A stretch of 64,000 nucleotides of DNA from Secundilactobacillus collinoides DSM 20515 = JCM 1123 (GCF_001435975.1 NZ_AYYR01000013.1:124001-188000); one strand, 5' to 3'; positions 45,084 through 54,062 are shown, numbered from the stretch's first letter. Numbers and translations are program-made. The notes: generated by a model from the sequence alone, not told the origin.

Positions 45084-45743
45084 TCACTTTAAGAAGCCGT
45101 GCTCCAGCACATCAATGTAGGTTAATGATTGTTGCACCAGCCACTCAAAGTCTTCAATTTTCGCGTTAGGATGCGTGGTCATATAGGTTTGGGCCTTATC
45201 CGAAATCAGATCTGTCATCATCAGAAACAAGTCCTTCACCGTTGTCACATCGACACCGTCCCGCATTGCCATTCGCGAAAGTACGGGTCCCGCCAAATCT
45301 GTACTGGCCATCTTCATTTCGTCTTCTAACAAGGCTTGAATTTTTGTTGCCAGTGCTTCTGGCAAGTTGCCGGTACCGCCGTACAATGCCATGGAAAATG
45401 CGAACTCATCTTGGTAGTCCAGCTGCATTTTGATCTTATAACGCATCGCCCGTTCAATCATGACCTTCAAGTTGGGGGCGGATTGCCACACGTTATAGTC
45501 CGCCGCGTCATTCATGCGGCTGATCGACCACTTGGCGACCTCATAGTAGAGGTTCGCTTTGCTGCCGAAGTAGTGAAACAACAGCCCCTTTGACACCTGG
45601 GCTTCACTGGCAATCACCTCAGTTTTCGTATTTCGAAAGCCGGTTTGGGCAAACTCATGGAGGGCGCTGGTTAAAATTCGGTCGATCTTTTCAGGATCCT
45701 TGGGGATTTCCCCCTTGACCGTTGCTTTTGGTCTTGCTGCCAC
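45084..45743 (-). CDS. TetR-family regulator of the ABC exporter
   Basis: A 219-residue TetR regulator. HTH at about 20-68 (ILTSALHEFAQTGFRNTKTE, then VIASEAQVSKGLLFHYFGSK) followed by a helical ligand domain with many Met and aromatic residues suited to hydrophobic drugs. It is the last gene of an operon with a multidrug-type ABC permease and ATPase, 15 bases after the permease stop, so it probably represses its own operon. The ATPase in this operon carries an in-frame stop, so the exporter it controls may be dead. Confidence 0.9.
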   Translation of the reverse strand: MAARPKATVKGEIPKDPEKIDRILTSALHEFAQTGFRNTKTEVIASEAQVSKGLLFHYFGSKANLYYEVAKWSISRMNDAADYNVWQSAPNLKVMIERAMRYKIKMQLDYQDEFAFSMALYGGTGNLPEALATKIQALLEDEMKMASTDLAGPVLSRMAMRDGVDVTTVKDLFLMMTDLISDKAQTYMTTHPNAKIEDFEWLVQQSLTYIDVLEHGFLK

Positions 45744-45758
45744 CGTTAAGCCCCCCTT

Positions 45759-47381
45759 CTAATTCATGGTCAGGTCACGGCGCCGGTAGCACACGTACCC
45801 AATGATAAACAACGCTATTCCAAGAATGGTCATCCAGGTGAATGTCGTCCAGTTAACCGCGTGGGTTGGCACAAGGTTGACCCACCCGTAAGGTGAGATG
45901 TGCTGGGCCCATTTCGGTAGATCAATCAGCGCGCCCAGGTACAGTGATAAAACGCCGTAGACTGGGATGATCCAAACAACACTCTGAAATTTTGGCAGGG
46001 CGCCAACTAGTAATGCGGCGATACCGCAAACGACCAGCAAGGATGGCCAAAACCCGATAAAGCCGCGCATCAGCTGCCCAATTGAAACGGGCATGTGGGC
46101 CATCGAACTGTTCCCAGTTGCGGCCATACTGTAGACGGCCAAGGCAAAGCTCAATGTGCAGACGACCAGAGCCTGACCAGTGTACGTCAAGAATAACCGT
46201 AGTCGTGAAACGGGCTTTGCGTGCAGGGCCTCGAGATATCCCTTCCTGTCATCGGTATTGAGTTTCAACAACGTAATTAACGGCGGAATCGAGGCGACGA
46301 CGACAAAAATGATCGACAGTTTGTTAGAGAGGCCCAGAATGATGGCCTTATTGGCAGTGTTCACAGCGGTGGTACCCAGCACTTTGCCCATCATCGGGTT
46401 GGTTTTAACGATGTCGCCAACGGTGCCGAAAATCGACCCGTAACTGGCACCCAAGAGTGCTAGCCCAATGATCCAAATGGCGGTGCTGACCCGGTCCAAA
46501 CGCATCAGTAACGTTAATGGCCCACGTAACCAGATGCTGGCCTGACGCCGCCCATTGCGCGGTGCGACTAACCCGGCTCCAATGTCACGGCGCGTGGCGA
46601 CCAGCAACGTGATTAAACCGATCACAACGCTGAGCACGACCATCAATAACACGGGCGTCCAGTCATTTTTGGTGTACAGTTTCATTTTTTCGATCCAGCC
46701 AAAAATGGTCCACCACGTGTATTTCGTGTTCTGAACATCCGTCCCCATTCGAGCGATGAAGACGATTGCCAGAAAGACGTAGCTCAAAATTGTGGCACTG
46801 CGGGCGTTATTGACAATTTGACTGAAGCCAAGCGCGAACATGCCGAACATGAACCCAAAAGCAGCCAAACCGAGACCGAATAGCCAATTACCAGCGGCAA
46901 CCGCACCGGTCATTCCAGAAAACTGTAGTCCCAGGACTTCAAGAACACTCACACCCAAGTTAATGAGCAGGAGTTCCCAAACGGCTGCGACCAGCGGACT
47001 TTGCCGACCAACTGCATGTGCCAGCAACAGCTCTGTCGTACCGTCATCTTCCTGTGAACGAGTTGCATGAACCGCAAAGTACAAGTTCATCATAGCAGCG
47101 AACAGCCCCATGAAAACCATCATTTCAGAGGCGTAAACCATCGCTACCGTGTAGGGCTTGGTACCGTTAAAGGGACCCAGCAGTGAGACCATGGCAGGTG
47201 TTTTTAAAGTGGCAATAATGGCGTTCATCGCTTTCGTGGAACCATACAAGCTGTCGAATTTTGCGGCTGCCGCGGTCATCAACCCGGCAAGACCAATACA
47301 CCAGTACAGGATCTTAAACCTGTCATGTCGTAAATTCAGTTTTAATAAGGCGGCTGTGCCAGTCAGTTTACTTGCTGTCAT
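45759..47381 (-). CDS. ABC-2-type exporter permease (multidrug/polyketide exporter-like)
   Basis: A 540-residue permease with about twelve helices in two halves. It starts MTASKLTGTAALLKLNLRHDR; RHDRFKILYW is a typical opening of TetR-linked lactobacillar exporters. Such permeases export lipophilic drugs or peptides. The ATG at 47381 was selected because GAGGG lies 8 bases upstream; it overlaps the end of the ATPase gene by 14 bases. Its ATPase is interrupted, so activity is doubtful. Confidence 0.87.
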   Translation of the reverse strand: MTASKLTGTAALLKLNLRHDRFKILYWCIGLAGLMTAAAAKFDSLYGSTKAMNAIIATLKTPAMVSLLGPFNGTKPYTVAMVYASEMMVFMGLFAAMMNLYFAVHATRSQEDDGTTELLLAHAVGRQSPLVAAVWELLLINLGVSVLEVLGLQFSGMTGAVAAGNWLFGLGLAAFGFMFGMFALGFSQIVNNARSATILSYVFLAIVFIARMGTDVQNTKYTWWTIFGWIEKMKLYTKNDWTPVLLMVVLSVVIGLITLLVATRRDIGAGLVAPRNGRRQASIWLRGPLTLLMRLDRVSTAIWIIGLALLGASYGSIFGTVGDIVKTNPMMGKVLGTTAVNTANKAIILGLSNKLSIIFVVVASIPPLITLLKLNTDDRKGYLEALHAKPVSRLRLFLTYTGQALVVCTLSFALAVYSMAATGNSSMAHMPVSIGQLMRGFIGFWPSLLVVCGIAALLVGALPKFQSVVWIIPVYGVLSLYLGALIDLPKWAQHISPYGWVNLVPTHAVNWTTFTWMTILGIALFIIGYVCYRRRDLTMN

Positions 47382-48276
47382 GGCCATCACCCTCTTCGTT
47401 GTAATAACGCAGGAAGAGATCTTCCAGGGTCGGCGGCGTGCTTTGCAGTTGAACGATATCAAGCTGGCCAAGGGCTGCCATGATGCTTCCCACCTGTTCA
47501 GAATCAACCGAGAATACGGCCTGGGTCGGCGTCTTCGCGTCAAACTGATGCACACCCGTCATGTTTGCAATGTCGGCCAGCGGCTGTTTTGTCGTGACCG
47601 TGATCGTGGACCGGCTCAACTGACGCATTTCAGTCAGGCTGCCGATTTCAATGATCTCACCCTTTCAGATAATGGCGATTCGGTCACACATCCGTTCCAC
47701 TTCACTTAAAATATGTGAGGACAGCAGAACGCTTTTACCCACGTCCTTCAATGCTAAAACATACTTTTGGAAAACTTCTTCCATCAAAGGATCCAACCCG
47801 CTCGTTGGTTCGTCAAAAATATAGAAATCGGCATCGCTGGAGAAGGCGGCAACCAGGGCGACTTTTTGCCGGTTACCCTTGGAGTAAGTCCGCGCCTTTT
47901 TTGACACATCGAGCTCGAAGTCCTTGATCAGCTGATCAGTTTTGGCCGAGTGCTGCTGGCCGTTCAACCGCAGCAGCAGGTCAATGACTTCGCCGCCAGT
48001 CAAATTAGGCCACAGGTAAACGTCGCCAGGAACATACGCGATTCGTTTGTGAATCGCCACGGCGTCCTGCCACACATCCATCCCAAAAATCTGTGCCGAA
48101 CCGCCTGTTGGCCGCAGAATGCCCAACAATGTTCGAATGGTCGTGGATTTACCGGCCCCGTTTGGCCCGATGAACCCAAAGACTTCCCCCGCGTGAATCG
48201 TCATCGTAATGTTCTTCAAAGCCTGAAACTTACCAAACTTCTTTTGTAAATGATCCACCATTAAAATGTCACTCAT
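47368..48276 (-). pseudogene. ABC exporter ATPase with an in-frame TGA
   Basis: An otherwise complete ATPase frame of 303 codons with stop codon TGA at 47665-47667. The first 203 codons hold Walker A GPNGAGKST, Q-loop, an altered signature (YSKGNRQKVA), Walker B FYIFDEPTSGLD and the H-loop SSHILSE. After the stop the same frame continues KGEIIEIGSLTEMRQLSR to the normal end with PTLEDLFLRYYNEEG. The stop replaces a position usually occupied by Arg (RIAIIRKGEI), as one C-to-T change of CGA would produce. The nucleotide-binding core is encoded before the stop, so a truncated but partly active protein is possible. Confidence 0.85.
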
Positions 48277-48330
48277 CATTCTCACCCCTCAGCGATACCG
48301 TTCTTTGCCGGTATCTATCTTGATGCCTAA

Positions 48331-48359
48331 AGTATAGAATGACCAAACCAGCCAGTCAA
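48331..48359 (-). promoter_or_regulatory. Promoter of the ABC exporter operon
   Basis: On the minus strand TTGACT (48354-48359), a 17-bp spacer and TATACT (48331-48336), 55 bases before the ATPase start. TGACTATCGAGTCA just upstream (48360-48373) is a dyad and may be the TetR or another operator. Confidence 0.6.
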
Positions 48360-48574
48360 TGACTATCGAGTCAACAGAAAATGTACCCAAAACGATGGCG
48401 TTGTAAGCGTTTGACTGACGGTGATTTCCTGGTCAATGAAATTAATGAACACTTGTCCATTAATAAATAAAAGTGGTTTCAGAACGCAGAATATCGTCCT
48501 TGAAACCATAATTAAAATCATTGTGTGGACCCGTAATGGGGCCATTCTAAAAAGCATTATCGCGCTTTCGGCAG

Positions 48575-49054
48575 CTAGTCATCACCTAAAGACTTTGCCG
48601 AATGCCCCTCCTTTAGTAACTGATCATACTCAGCGTACGTGCTCGGATCGACTTGGGTGGTGCCGGCCTTCAAATGGATCTTCTCGGTGCCCGCTGCCTT
48701 GGCCGTTTTGTAGTACCATTTTTTGAACCGCAGATAGGCCAAGGACTTTTCCAGTGACGCAATTTCGTCTTCCAACACCTTTTCGTGGGCGTTGAGAAAG
48801 TCGTAGCGTTCACCCAGCGAATCGTCACCATCCAGCCGCCAGGACACAAAGTACGCAATGTCTTTGATGGGCACGCCGGCTCTTTTAAGACCCATAATCA
48901 TCTGCATGAGCTGAATATTATCCTCAGTGAATTGCCGCCGACCGCCGCTATCACGTTTGACAAACGGTAATAAACCCTCGCGGTCATAATAGCGGATGGC
49001 TTCCACCGACAACCCCATCTGTTTTGAAACCTCGCCAATTGAATAAGTCGCCAT
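48575..49054 (-). CDS. MerR-family transcriptional regulator
   Basis: A 159-residue MerR regulator. N-terminal winged HTH (about 1-70: YSIGEVSKQMGLSVEAIRYY, then DREGLLPFVKRDSGGRR), then the long dimerisation coiled coil (about 80-120) and a short C-terminal part without Cys, so it is not a metal or SoxR-type sensor and resembles the AdhR/TipA-like group. It starts 44 bases after the DMT transporter stop and is probably in its operon. The promoter of that operon has the 19-bp spacer and perfect dyad of MerR-activated promoters, so autoactivation is likely. Confidence 0.9.
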   Translation of the reverse strand: MATYSIGEVSKQMGLSVEAIRYYDREGLLPFVKRDSGGRRQFTEDNIQLMQMIMGLKRAGVPIKDIAYFVSWRLDGDDSLGERYDFLNAHEKVLEDEIASLEKSLAYLRFKKWYYKTAKAAGTEKIHLKAGTTQVDPSTYAEYDQLLKEGHSAKSLGDD

Positions 49055-49098
49055 GTTAATTCCCTGCCTTCCTATATCCTGTTAAGGTCAGTGTACCA

Positions 49099-50055
49099 TT
49101 AAAAGAGCCGAATCAGGGCCACGCCGCCGATCATCACTAACAGCCCAACCAACTGAATTCCGGTGATTGGATTCTTCTTTGACGCAAACCAGCCGAATTG
49201 GTCAATCAGTAAACTGCCGGTCATTAACCCGACTAATACGATAACAACGGCCAGTCCAGTACCGACGATCGGCACCAAATACACGTTACCGAGGACGTAA
49301 AGGGCACCAATCACACCGCCGATCCACATCCACCAGGGATTACGTTTGCCGGCTGGGGCACTCAGTTTCAGTTCTGGTCTTAGGAGCAGCACCAAAATAA
49401 TCAGTCCTAAAGTCCCGACGAAAAACGAAACGAACGCAGCGTGAGCCGTGGAACCTAGAACGCTGCCTAAATGGCCGTTGACCGCCGTTTGGGTGGCACC
49501 GAACATCCCGGCAATCACCCCGAGGACACGCCAGAACCAAAGCCCGGATTGCTTGGTTGCAGCCTCAGTTTCTGCATCCTCTAAAATCCGATTGTGCCGC
49601 CGCTCGAGCCAGCCCTTGGCAGCAACGGTAATGATCACACCTGCTAGCACCAAGAGTGCGCCGATCCCTCTTGTGACCGTCAACGCGCGTCTTGGTGAAT
49701 CAAAGAGGCCGAAGTTGTCGATGATCAGTCCCGCGAGAATCTGGCCCAGCACCGGCATGATGCCCGTTTGCACACTGCCGAGTTTGGGAAACAGCAGGAT
49801 GTTGCTGGTCAGGTAGATAACGCCGAATAATCCGCCCAGCCATATCCAGGCTGGCTGGGATGTAAAAAGCGACAAGCTGACGCCAAGCGTATGACTTTCA
49901 ATCAGGGTAATGACCGCGAGAAAGATCGTGCCCACGCCAAACGATGCGAATGACGAGAGAAACGGTGAACCAACTGATGACCGTAATCGTGAATTGATAC
50001 TGGTTTGCATGGGCATTCCCACACCGATGATGAACCCGATTAATATTGCTAGCAT
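49099..50055 (-). CDS. DMT transporter, YdcZ (DUF606) tandem type
   Basis: A 318-residue membrane protein with about ten helices formed by two YdcZ-like repeats (about 1-145 and 175-318); both begin with a hydrophobic helix and contain PLGAxx/GVGMPMQTSINSRLR-type and GATQTAVNGHLG motifs, typical of tandem DUF606 proteins. Substrate unknown; drug/metabolite transporter superfamily members export metabolites or drugs. AAGGAGT precedes the ATG at 50055. Upstream lies a MerR-type promoter and downstream the MerR gene. Confidence 0.83.
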   Translation of the reverse strand: MLAILIGFIIGVGMPMQTSINSRLRSSVGSPFLSSFASFGVGTIFLAVITLIESHTLGVSLSLFTSQPAWIWLGGLFGVIYLTSNILLFPKLGSVQTGIMPVLGQILAGLIIDNFGLFDSPRRALTVTRGIGALLVLAGVIITVAAKGWLERRHNRILEDAETEAATKQSGLWFWRVLGVIAGMFGATQTAVNGHLGSVLGSTAHAAFVSFFVGTLGLIILVLLLRPELKLSAPAGKRNPWWMWIGGVIGALYVLGNVYLVPIVGTGLAVVIVLVGLMTGSLLIDQFGWFASKKNPITGIQLVGLLVMIGGVALIRLF

Positions 50056-50096
50056 AAGAACTCCTTTTCTGTGACCAGTAATGAACAACATGTTGA

Positions 50097-50127
50097 AGCC
50101 TACACCCTGTAGTTAGCTACAGCTCAA
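50097..50127 (-). promoter_or_regulatory. MerR-type promoter of the DMT-MerR operon
   Basis: On the minus strand TTGAGC (50122-50127), a 19-bp spacer and TAGGCT (50097-50102). The spacer holds the perfect-arm dyad CTGTAG-CTAA-CTACAG (50107-50122). Confidence 0.75.
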
Positions 50128-50204
50128 GCAGTTTTATTCGATTGGTGTGCAAAATTAAAAGCGCAGCCTCATCAATTGCGATGAGACCGCGCTTTAGCGC
50201 ACTA

Positions 50205-51053
50205 TTATTTTTGCGTTGGATTGTGGAAATGAGTCGGGGCTGCGTCCTGAATGGCATTTAATGTTGCCATATCAGCCTCGCTAATGGTGAAGTCAAGTTC
50301 AGCATTCGCTTCAATATGCGCTTGAGACGTCGCCTTTGGCAGCGGCAGCAAGCCATTTTGAATGACAAACCGTAAGGCCAATTGCGGAACGGAGACCTTG
50401 TACTGGTCAGCCAGACTGGTCATAGTCGGGTTATGCAGCAGATTGCCGGTTGCCAATGGCGAATAGGCTTCAACCAAAATCCCGTTATCCTGTGAAAACG
50501 CGGTGTTTTTGGGCTGCGTGAAACCAGCATAGTACTGGATCTGGTTTACTGCCGGCACAATGTCCGTGTTGTCCAACAGGTTCTTCACATCATGGGCATC
50601 GAAGTTGGAGATTCCGATACTTTTAATCTTGCCGGCTTTGTACAGTTTCTCCAATTCTTTCCAAACCGCCACGTTTTCCTTATCAAAACGCGTACCGATT
50701 TGGCCCCATGGCCACGGTGCATGAATCAGATAAAGATCCAGATAATCCGTTGCCAAGTTTTTAATTGTTTTATCGAAGTAGCCTGCCACTTGACTGGCAT
50801 CCTTTACTTCACCGGGCAGCTTGGAAGTCAAAAAAATGTCCTCGCGTGCGATGCCGGACTCGTTGATTGCCTTGCCCACACTCTTTTCGTTTCCGTAGAC
50901 GTAGGCGGTATCGATGTGGCGGTAGCCAGCCTTCAGTGCGGCCGCAACAGCGTTGTAAGCTGTGTCACCATCGGGAATCTGCCAGGTGCCGAAGCCGACC
51001 TTAGGGATCTTGACGCCGTTATTAAGCGTAAAAGTTTCTGTTAAAATACTCAT
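50205..51053 (-). CDS. Aldo/keto reductase, 2,5-diketogluconate reductase-like
   Basis: A 282-residue single-domain reductase of AKR family 5 type. Tetrad: Asp and Tyr in RHIDTAYVYGNE near residues 47-54, Lys in LTSKLPG, His in YLIHAPW. It reduces aldehydes and dicarbonyls such as methylglyoxal with NADPH. The ATG at 51053 follows AAGGAGATG. A MerR-type promoter with the dyad GAGTTAACTC precedes it. Confidence 0.93.
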   Translation of the reverse strand: MSILTETFTLNNGVKIPKVGFGTWQIPDGDTAYNAVAAALKAGYRHIDTAYVYGNEKSVGKAINESGIAREDIFLTSKLPGEVKDASQVAGYFDKTIKNLATDYLDLYLIHAPWPWGQIGTRFDKENVAVWKELEKLYKAGKIKSIGISNFDAHDVKNLLDNTDIVPAVNQIQYYAGFTQPKNTAFSQDNGILVEAYSPLATGNLLHNPTMTSLADQYKVSVPQLALRFVIQNGLLPLPKATSQAHIEANAELDFTISEADMATLNAIQDAAPTHFHNPTQK

Positions 51054-51084
51054 CAAAACATCTCCTTATTTAATTACGGTTATA

Positions 51085-51115
51085 AGCATACGACCTTGAG
51101 TTAACTCTAAGTCAA
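51085..51115 (-). promoter_or_regulatory. MerR-type promoter of the aldo/keto reductase gene
   Basis: On the minus strand TTGACT (51110-51115), a 19-bp spacer and TATGCT (51085-51090). The spacer contains GAGTTAACTC, inside CTTAGAGTTAACTCAAG. This is the form known for AdhR-type MerR regulators. Confidence 0.8.
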
Positions 51116-51136
51116 TCAATTTGACTTCTTTTCCAC

Positions 51137-51182
51137 AAAAAACCACCATCTTCCAACATGGCAGACCGGAAGATAGTGGTTA
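51137..51182 (-). terminator. Terminator of the NlpC/P60 gene
   Basis: AACCACCATCTTCC pairs with GGAAGATAGTGGTT (one mismatch); the minus-strand transcript ends in six U. Confidence 0.75.
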
Positions 51183-51220
51183 TCGATTATAAACGAGTGA
51201 TCGTAATTGATGTCGATTGA

Positions 51221-51961
51221 CTAGGAAAGACTGACCGGTTGCGAGTAACCGACCAAGTGCCACCAGGCGGCGGTGATCGATTCGGTAATGACGCCATCAT
51301 CTTGCGCGTCGATCATTTTACCATCGCCGACATAGATGCCGTCATGGGTGATGCTGCCGGTGCTGGTCCCAAAGAAGACTAAATCGCCCTTCTTCAGGGA
51401 TGAACTGCTAACGTGAGTGTAGTCGCTGTACTGTGCCTGGGCGGTCCGCGCCAGGGTCTTGTCAGCCGCCTTCTTGTAGACGTACTGGACTAAGCCGGAA
51501 CAGTCGAATGAATTGGGCCCTGTTGCACCGTAACTATAAGATTTGCCGAGTTCTTTTTCAGCGTATCCTAAAACGGTGGCCGATGAGGTTCCCGCTTTCA
51601 AATATTGATGCCAGATCCAGCCGGAGACAGTGCCGGACTTGTTAGTCACATAGTAGTAGAGATACTCGCTGCCGTTTGATTTTTTCAAGGTCATTTTTTT
51701 CGTGGCTTCCCAGGTCGTACTTGGGTAATTTTTCAGGTAGTGGGTCGCACTACTGAAGGTTGCCGTGGTGCCGCTGGTACTGATATTGTATGTAGCACCG
51801 CTGGATGAGGCGCGAACGTATGTGGCGGGGGTCATGCTGGATTCACTGACGACCGTTGCCGTAGTGGCCGCGTGGGCCTGGGTGAGGCTTGTTGAGCTAA
51901 CGGCGGCAAAAGCCAACATGGCCAGGGCGCCGATCTTTAATGCGAATTTTCGAAACTTCAA
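51221..51961 (-). CDS. Secreted NlpC/P60 peptidoglycan hydrolase
   Basis: A 246-residue exported endopeptidase. Signal peptide of about 31 residues ending AHA. A SH3-like wall-binding region (about 50-125) precedes the NlpC/P60 catalytic domain (about 128-243). Catalytic Cys is in NSFDCSGLVQ near residue 153, His in SITHDGIYVGDG near 205, and the third polar position in MIDAQDDG. Cleaves gamma-D-Glu-diamino acid bonds in peptidoglycan stem peptides. Monocistronic. Confidence 0.92.
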   Translation of the reverse strand: MKFRKFALKIGALAMLAFAAVSSTSLTQAHAATTATVVSESSMTPATYVRASSSGATYNISTSGTTATFSSATHYLKNYPSTTWEATKKMTLKKSNGSEYLYYYVTNKSGTVSGWIWHQYLKAGTSSATVLGYAEKELGKSYSYGATGPNSFDCSGLVQYVYKKAADKTLARTAQAQYSDYTHVSSSSLKKGDLVFFGTSTGSITHDGIYVGDGKMIDAQDDGVITESITAAWWHLVGYSQPVSLS

Positions 51962-52337
51962 AACGAAGACACTTCCTCAATTGATAAATTTAATCATGAT
52001 ACATGCACGGTTGTTTGTGCGATTGAGGATCATGTTACGCCAGAAATGTAACATCGTAATTGCATTTATTTATCAGCACTGTTAAGCATTTGGGGAGCGC
52101 AATACAATTGATGCCCCACTGTCATTTAGAATGTGAATGATACTTGCGGTGGCGGTCAAACATGCTGATATCGTTCGTCTGACAACAGTTTTACAAAAAG
52201 ATGTCGGATGAAACACTTACTTCCCGTAAGAAGAATGTTTCTAAGTAGAGTTAAAATGTTTGCTATCGGTTATGAAGCTAGCGTAATCTTAAATCTGCTT
52301 ACAATAAATAACCTAAATCCCCCAGGAGGCAATTTTG
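51962..52337. other. Gene-free stretch with an inverted repeat
   Basis: About 375 bases between divergent genes. An inverted repeat GAAACA (52210-52215)..TGTTTC (52236-52241) encloses CTTAC/GTAAG and lies about 100 bases before the DJ-1 gene; it may be an operator or a leader hairpin. No ORF. Confidence 0.4.
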
Positions 52338-53024
52338 ATGACAAAAGTACTTATTGTGTTAACGAACACCGCGAAGTTTGATACTTTGAACCGGGCAACG
52401 GGTGTGTGGCTCAGCGAAGCAACCCACTTCAATAAGGTCATGACCGATAACCAGATCGATGTGGACTACGTCAGTCCAGCAGGCGGCTACGTTCCCGTGG
52501 ACCCCGGAAGTCTGGCCGAGGATCAGTTAGACGCTATCAATAACCAATTTTATACGGATGCTGACTTTCGTAACCGCGCCCTCGCCCATTCCCTGAAACC
52601 AGCTGACGTGACTCCCAGCGATTATGATGCGATTTATTTTGCGGGCGGTCACGGGACCGTTTGGGATTTTCCCAAAAACAAACCGCTGGGTAAAATCGCA
52701 AAGTCAATCTACGATAACGGCGGTGTCGTTTCGGCCGTTTGTCACGGGGTGGTCGGGCTGTTAGCCATTGACGGTGACGATGGCAAGCCCTTCATCAACG
52801 GCAAACAACTGACGGGTTTTACGAACGAAGAAGAAGCGATTAATCAGTTAACGGATGACGTGCCGTTCTTGGCTGAGGATGCATTAAAGGCTGCCGGTGC
52901 TGTGCATACCAAGCATGACGCGTACACGGAATACGTTGTGACGGATGGCCGGTTAGTAACAGGGCAAAATCCACAGTCAGCCAAGGGCGTTGGCGAAGCC
53001 GTTTTACAATTAATTCAAAAATAG
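52338..53024 (+). CDS. DJ-1/PfpI (Hsp31-like) glyoxalase III-type protein
   Basis: A 228-residue protein of the class I glutamine-amidotransferase-like superfamily, Hsp31 group. The nucleophile Cys is in AVCHGVVGLL near residue 135, preceded by the conserved acidic DAIYFAGGHGTVWD (near 97). These enzymes detoxify methylglyoxal to lactate or protect proteins from glycation. The ATG at 52338 follows AGGAGGC; the ORF begins one codon earlier with TTG. Neighbouring reductases and SDR suggest a carbonyl stress cluster. Confidence 0.92.
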   Translation: MTKVLIVLTNTAKFDTLNRATGVWLSEATHFNKVMTDNQIDVDYVSPAGGYVPVDPGSLAEDQLDAINNQFYTDADFRNRALAHSLKPADVTPSDYDAIYFAGGHGTVWDFPKNKPLGKIAKSIYDNGGVVSAVCHGVVGLLAIDGDDGKPFINGKQLTGFTNEEEAINQLTDDVPFLAEDALKAAGAVHTKHDAYTEYVVTDGRLVTGQNPQSAKGVGEAVLQLIQK

Positions 53025-53029
53025 TCACT

Positions 53030-53070
53030 CTAAAAGATTTCGAGGAACCCCTGCCCCGGAATCTTTTTTT
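53030..53070 (+). terminator. Terminator after the DJ-1 gene
   Basis: AAAGATT and AATCTTT form the base of an imperfect hairpin followed by seven T. Confidence 0.65.
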
Positions 53071-53083
53071 GGCAACTAAATGG

Positions 53084-53114
53084 TTGACCTGTAGCCAACT
53101 TCAGCTTGTAGACT
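53084..53114 (+). promoter_or_regulatory. MerR-type promoter of the SDR gene
   Basis: TTGACC (53084-53089), a 19-bp spacer and TAGACT (53109-53114). The spacer contains CTGTAG-CCAA-CTTCAG, one mismatch from the perfect CTGTAG-N4-CTACAG dyad of the DMT-MerR promoter. Confidence 0.7.
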
Positions 53115-53150
53115 GAATGGCGTGTTAGTGAAAAAGAAAGGATGATTAAC

Positions 53151-53906
53151 ATGACAAAACAAAACCAGCCCTATGTTGTCATCACGGGGGCTAGTGCCGG
53201 CATTGGTGCCGCCTCAGCAAAAAAATTTGCGGGACTCGGTTATAACCTCGTGCTCGTTGCCCGCCGATTGGACCGATTAAAGGCGCTGAAACATGAAATT
53301 CAAACCGTGCATGCCGATGTTGCTGTGGTCACAGTACAACAGGATCTTGCTATGATTTCTGACCTGCCGAAAATGTATCAGCGGATCAATGATAAGTACC
53401 AAATCAAGGTTTGGGTCAACAACGCCGGCTTCGGTAAGATAAAGGCCCTTGACGAGTACGACCTGACAGAAGTCACCCAGATGGTGCAGACGAATTCGGA
53501 AGCTGTCGCAGTGCTGACGACCCTGTTCACTAAGGACCACGAAACCGAAGATGTGCAGCTGGTTAACGTGTCCTCCCGTGCGGGTTACCATGTCTGGCCT
53601 AATACGGTAATGTATTCAGCAACGAAATTCTTTGTCGGCGCACTGACTGAGGGCTTAGATTCGGAATTGCAACGCAGGGGGTTAGCTATGCGGGCCAAAG
53701 TGTTAGCACCCAACGCGACCGAAACTGAATTTCAGCGCGTTGCAAAGAACTTGGACCACGACGTTGACTACAGTGAAGTATTTGACAAATACAACACCAG
53801 TGATGGCCTAGCTGATTTCTTGGTGGCACTGTTGGACAGTGATGCAGCCGTTGGATTTGTGAATGATGAATATGAACTGGAATTGAGTGGCTCACGGTTG
53901 CCATAG
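53151..53906 (+). CDS. Short-chain dehydrogenase/reductase (classical SDR)
   Basis: A 251-residue NAD(P)-dependent oxidoreductase. Cofactor motif TGASAGIGAASAK near residue 10, an Arg-Arg pair after the second strand (VARRLDRL) favouring NADP, NNAG near 90, catalytic Ser in NVSSRAG and YSATK near 150. Substrate unknown. The ATG at 53151 follows AAAGGATG; the upstream ATG is too close to the ribosome binding site. It shares a MerR-type promoter form with the DMT-MerR operon, so it is probably part of that regulon. Confidence 0.9.
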   Translation: MTKQNQPYVVITGASAGIGAASAKKFAGLGYNLVLVARRLDRLKALKHEIQTVHADVAVVTVQQDLAMISDLPKMYQRINDKYQIKVWVNNAGFGKIKALDEYDLTEVTQMVQTNSEAVAVLTTLFTKDHETEDVQLVNVSSRAGYHVWPNTVMYSATKFFVGALTEGLDSELQRRGLAMRAKVLAPNATETEFQRVAKNLDHDVDYSEVFDKYNTSDGLADFLVALLDSDAAVGFVNDEYELELSGSRLP

Positions 53907-54010
53907 ATTTTTCTATACCACTTGTTTCATTTTTTTAATCCATGTGTTAACTCTGCGTATGATTTAAGAGCAAAACATAATTATCTTTCTGTACTTGCCA
54001 TCAAAAATGA

Positions 54011-54062
54011 AAAACTGCCTACCAGAAGGCTTAGATACATTCGTCTGATGGTAGGCTCTTAT
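54011..54062 (+). terminator. Terminator after the SDR gene
   Basis: GCCTACCA (54017-54024) pairs with TGGTAGGC (54049-54056), followed by TCTTATTATT. Confidence 0.6.

Noticed and set aside
15625-47667. Stop-codon recoding or a changed genetic code, because two genes carry internal stops
   Set aside because: One stop is TAA and the other TGA, no SECIS-like element or consistent reassignment is seen, and all other genes end normally with both codons.
48421-48726. Plus-strand ORF of 101 residues overlapping the MerR gene
   Set aside because: It runs antisense into the well-supported MerR gene and lacks a start signal.
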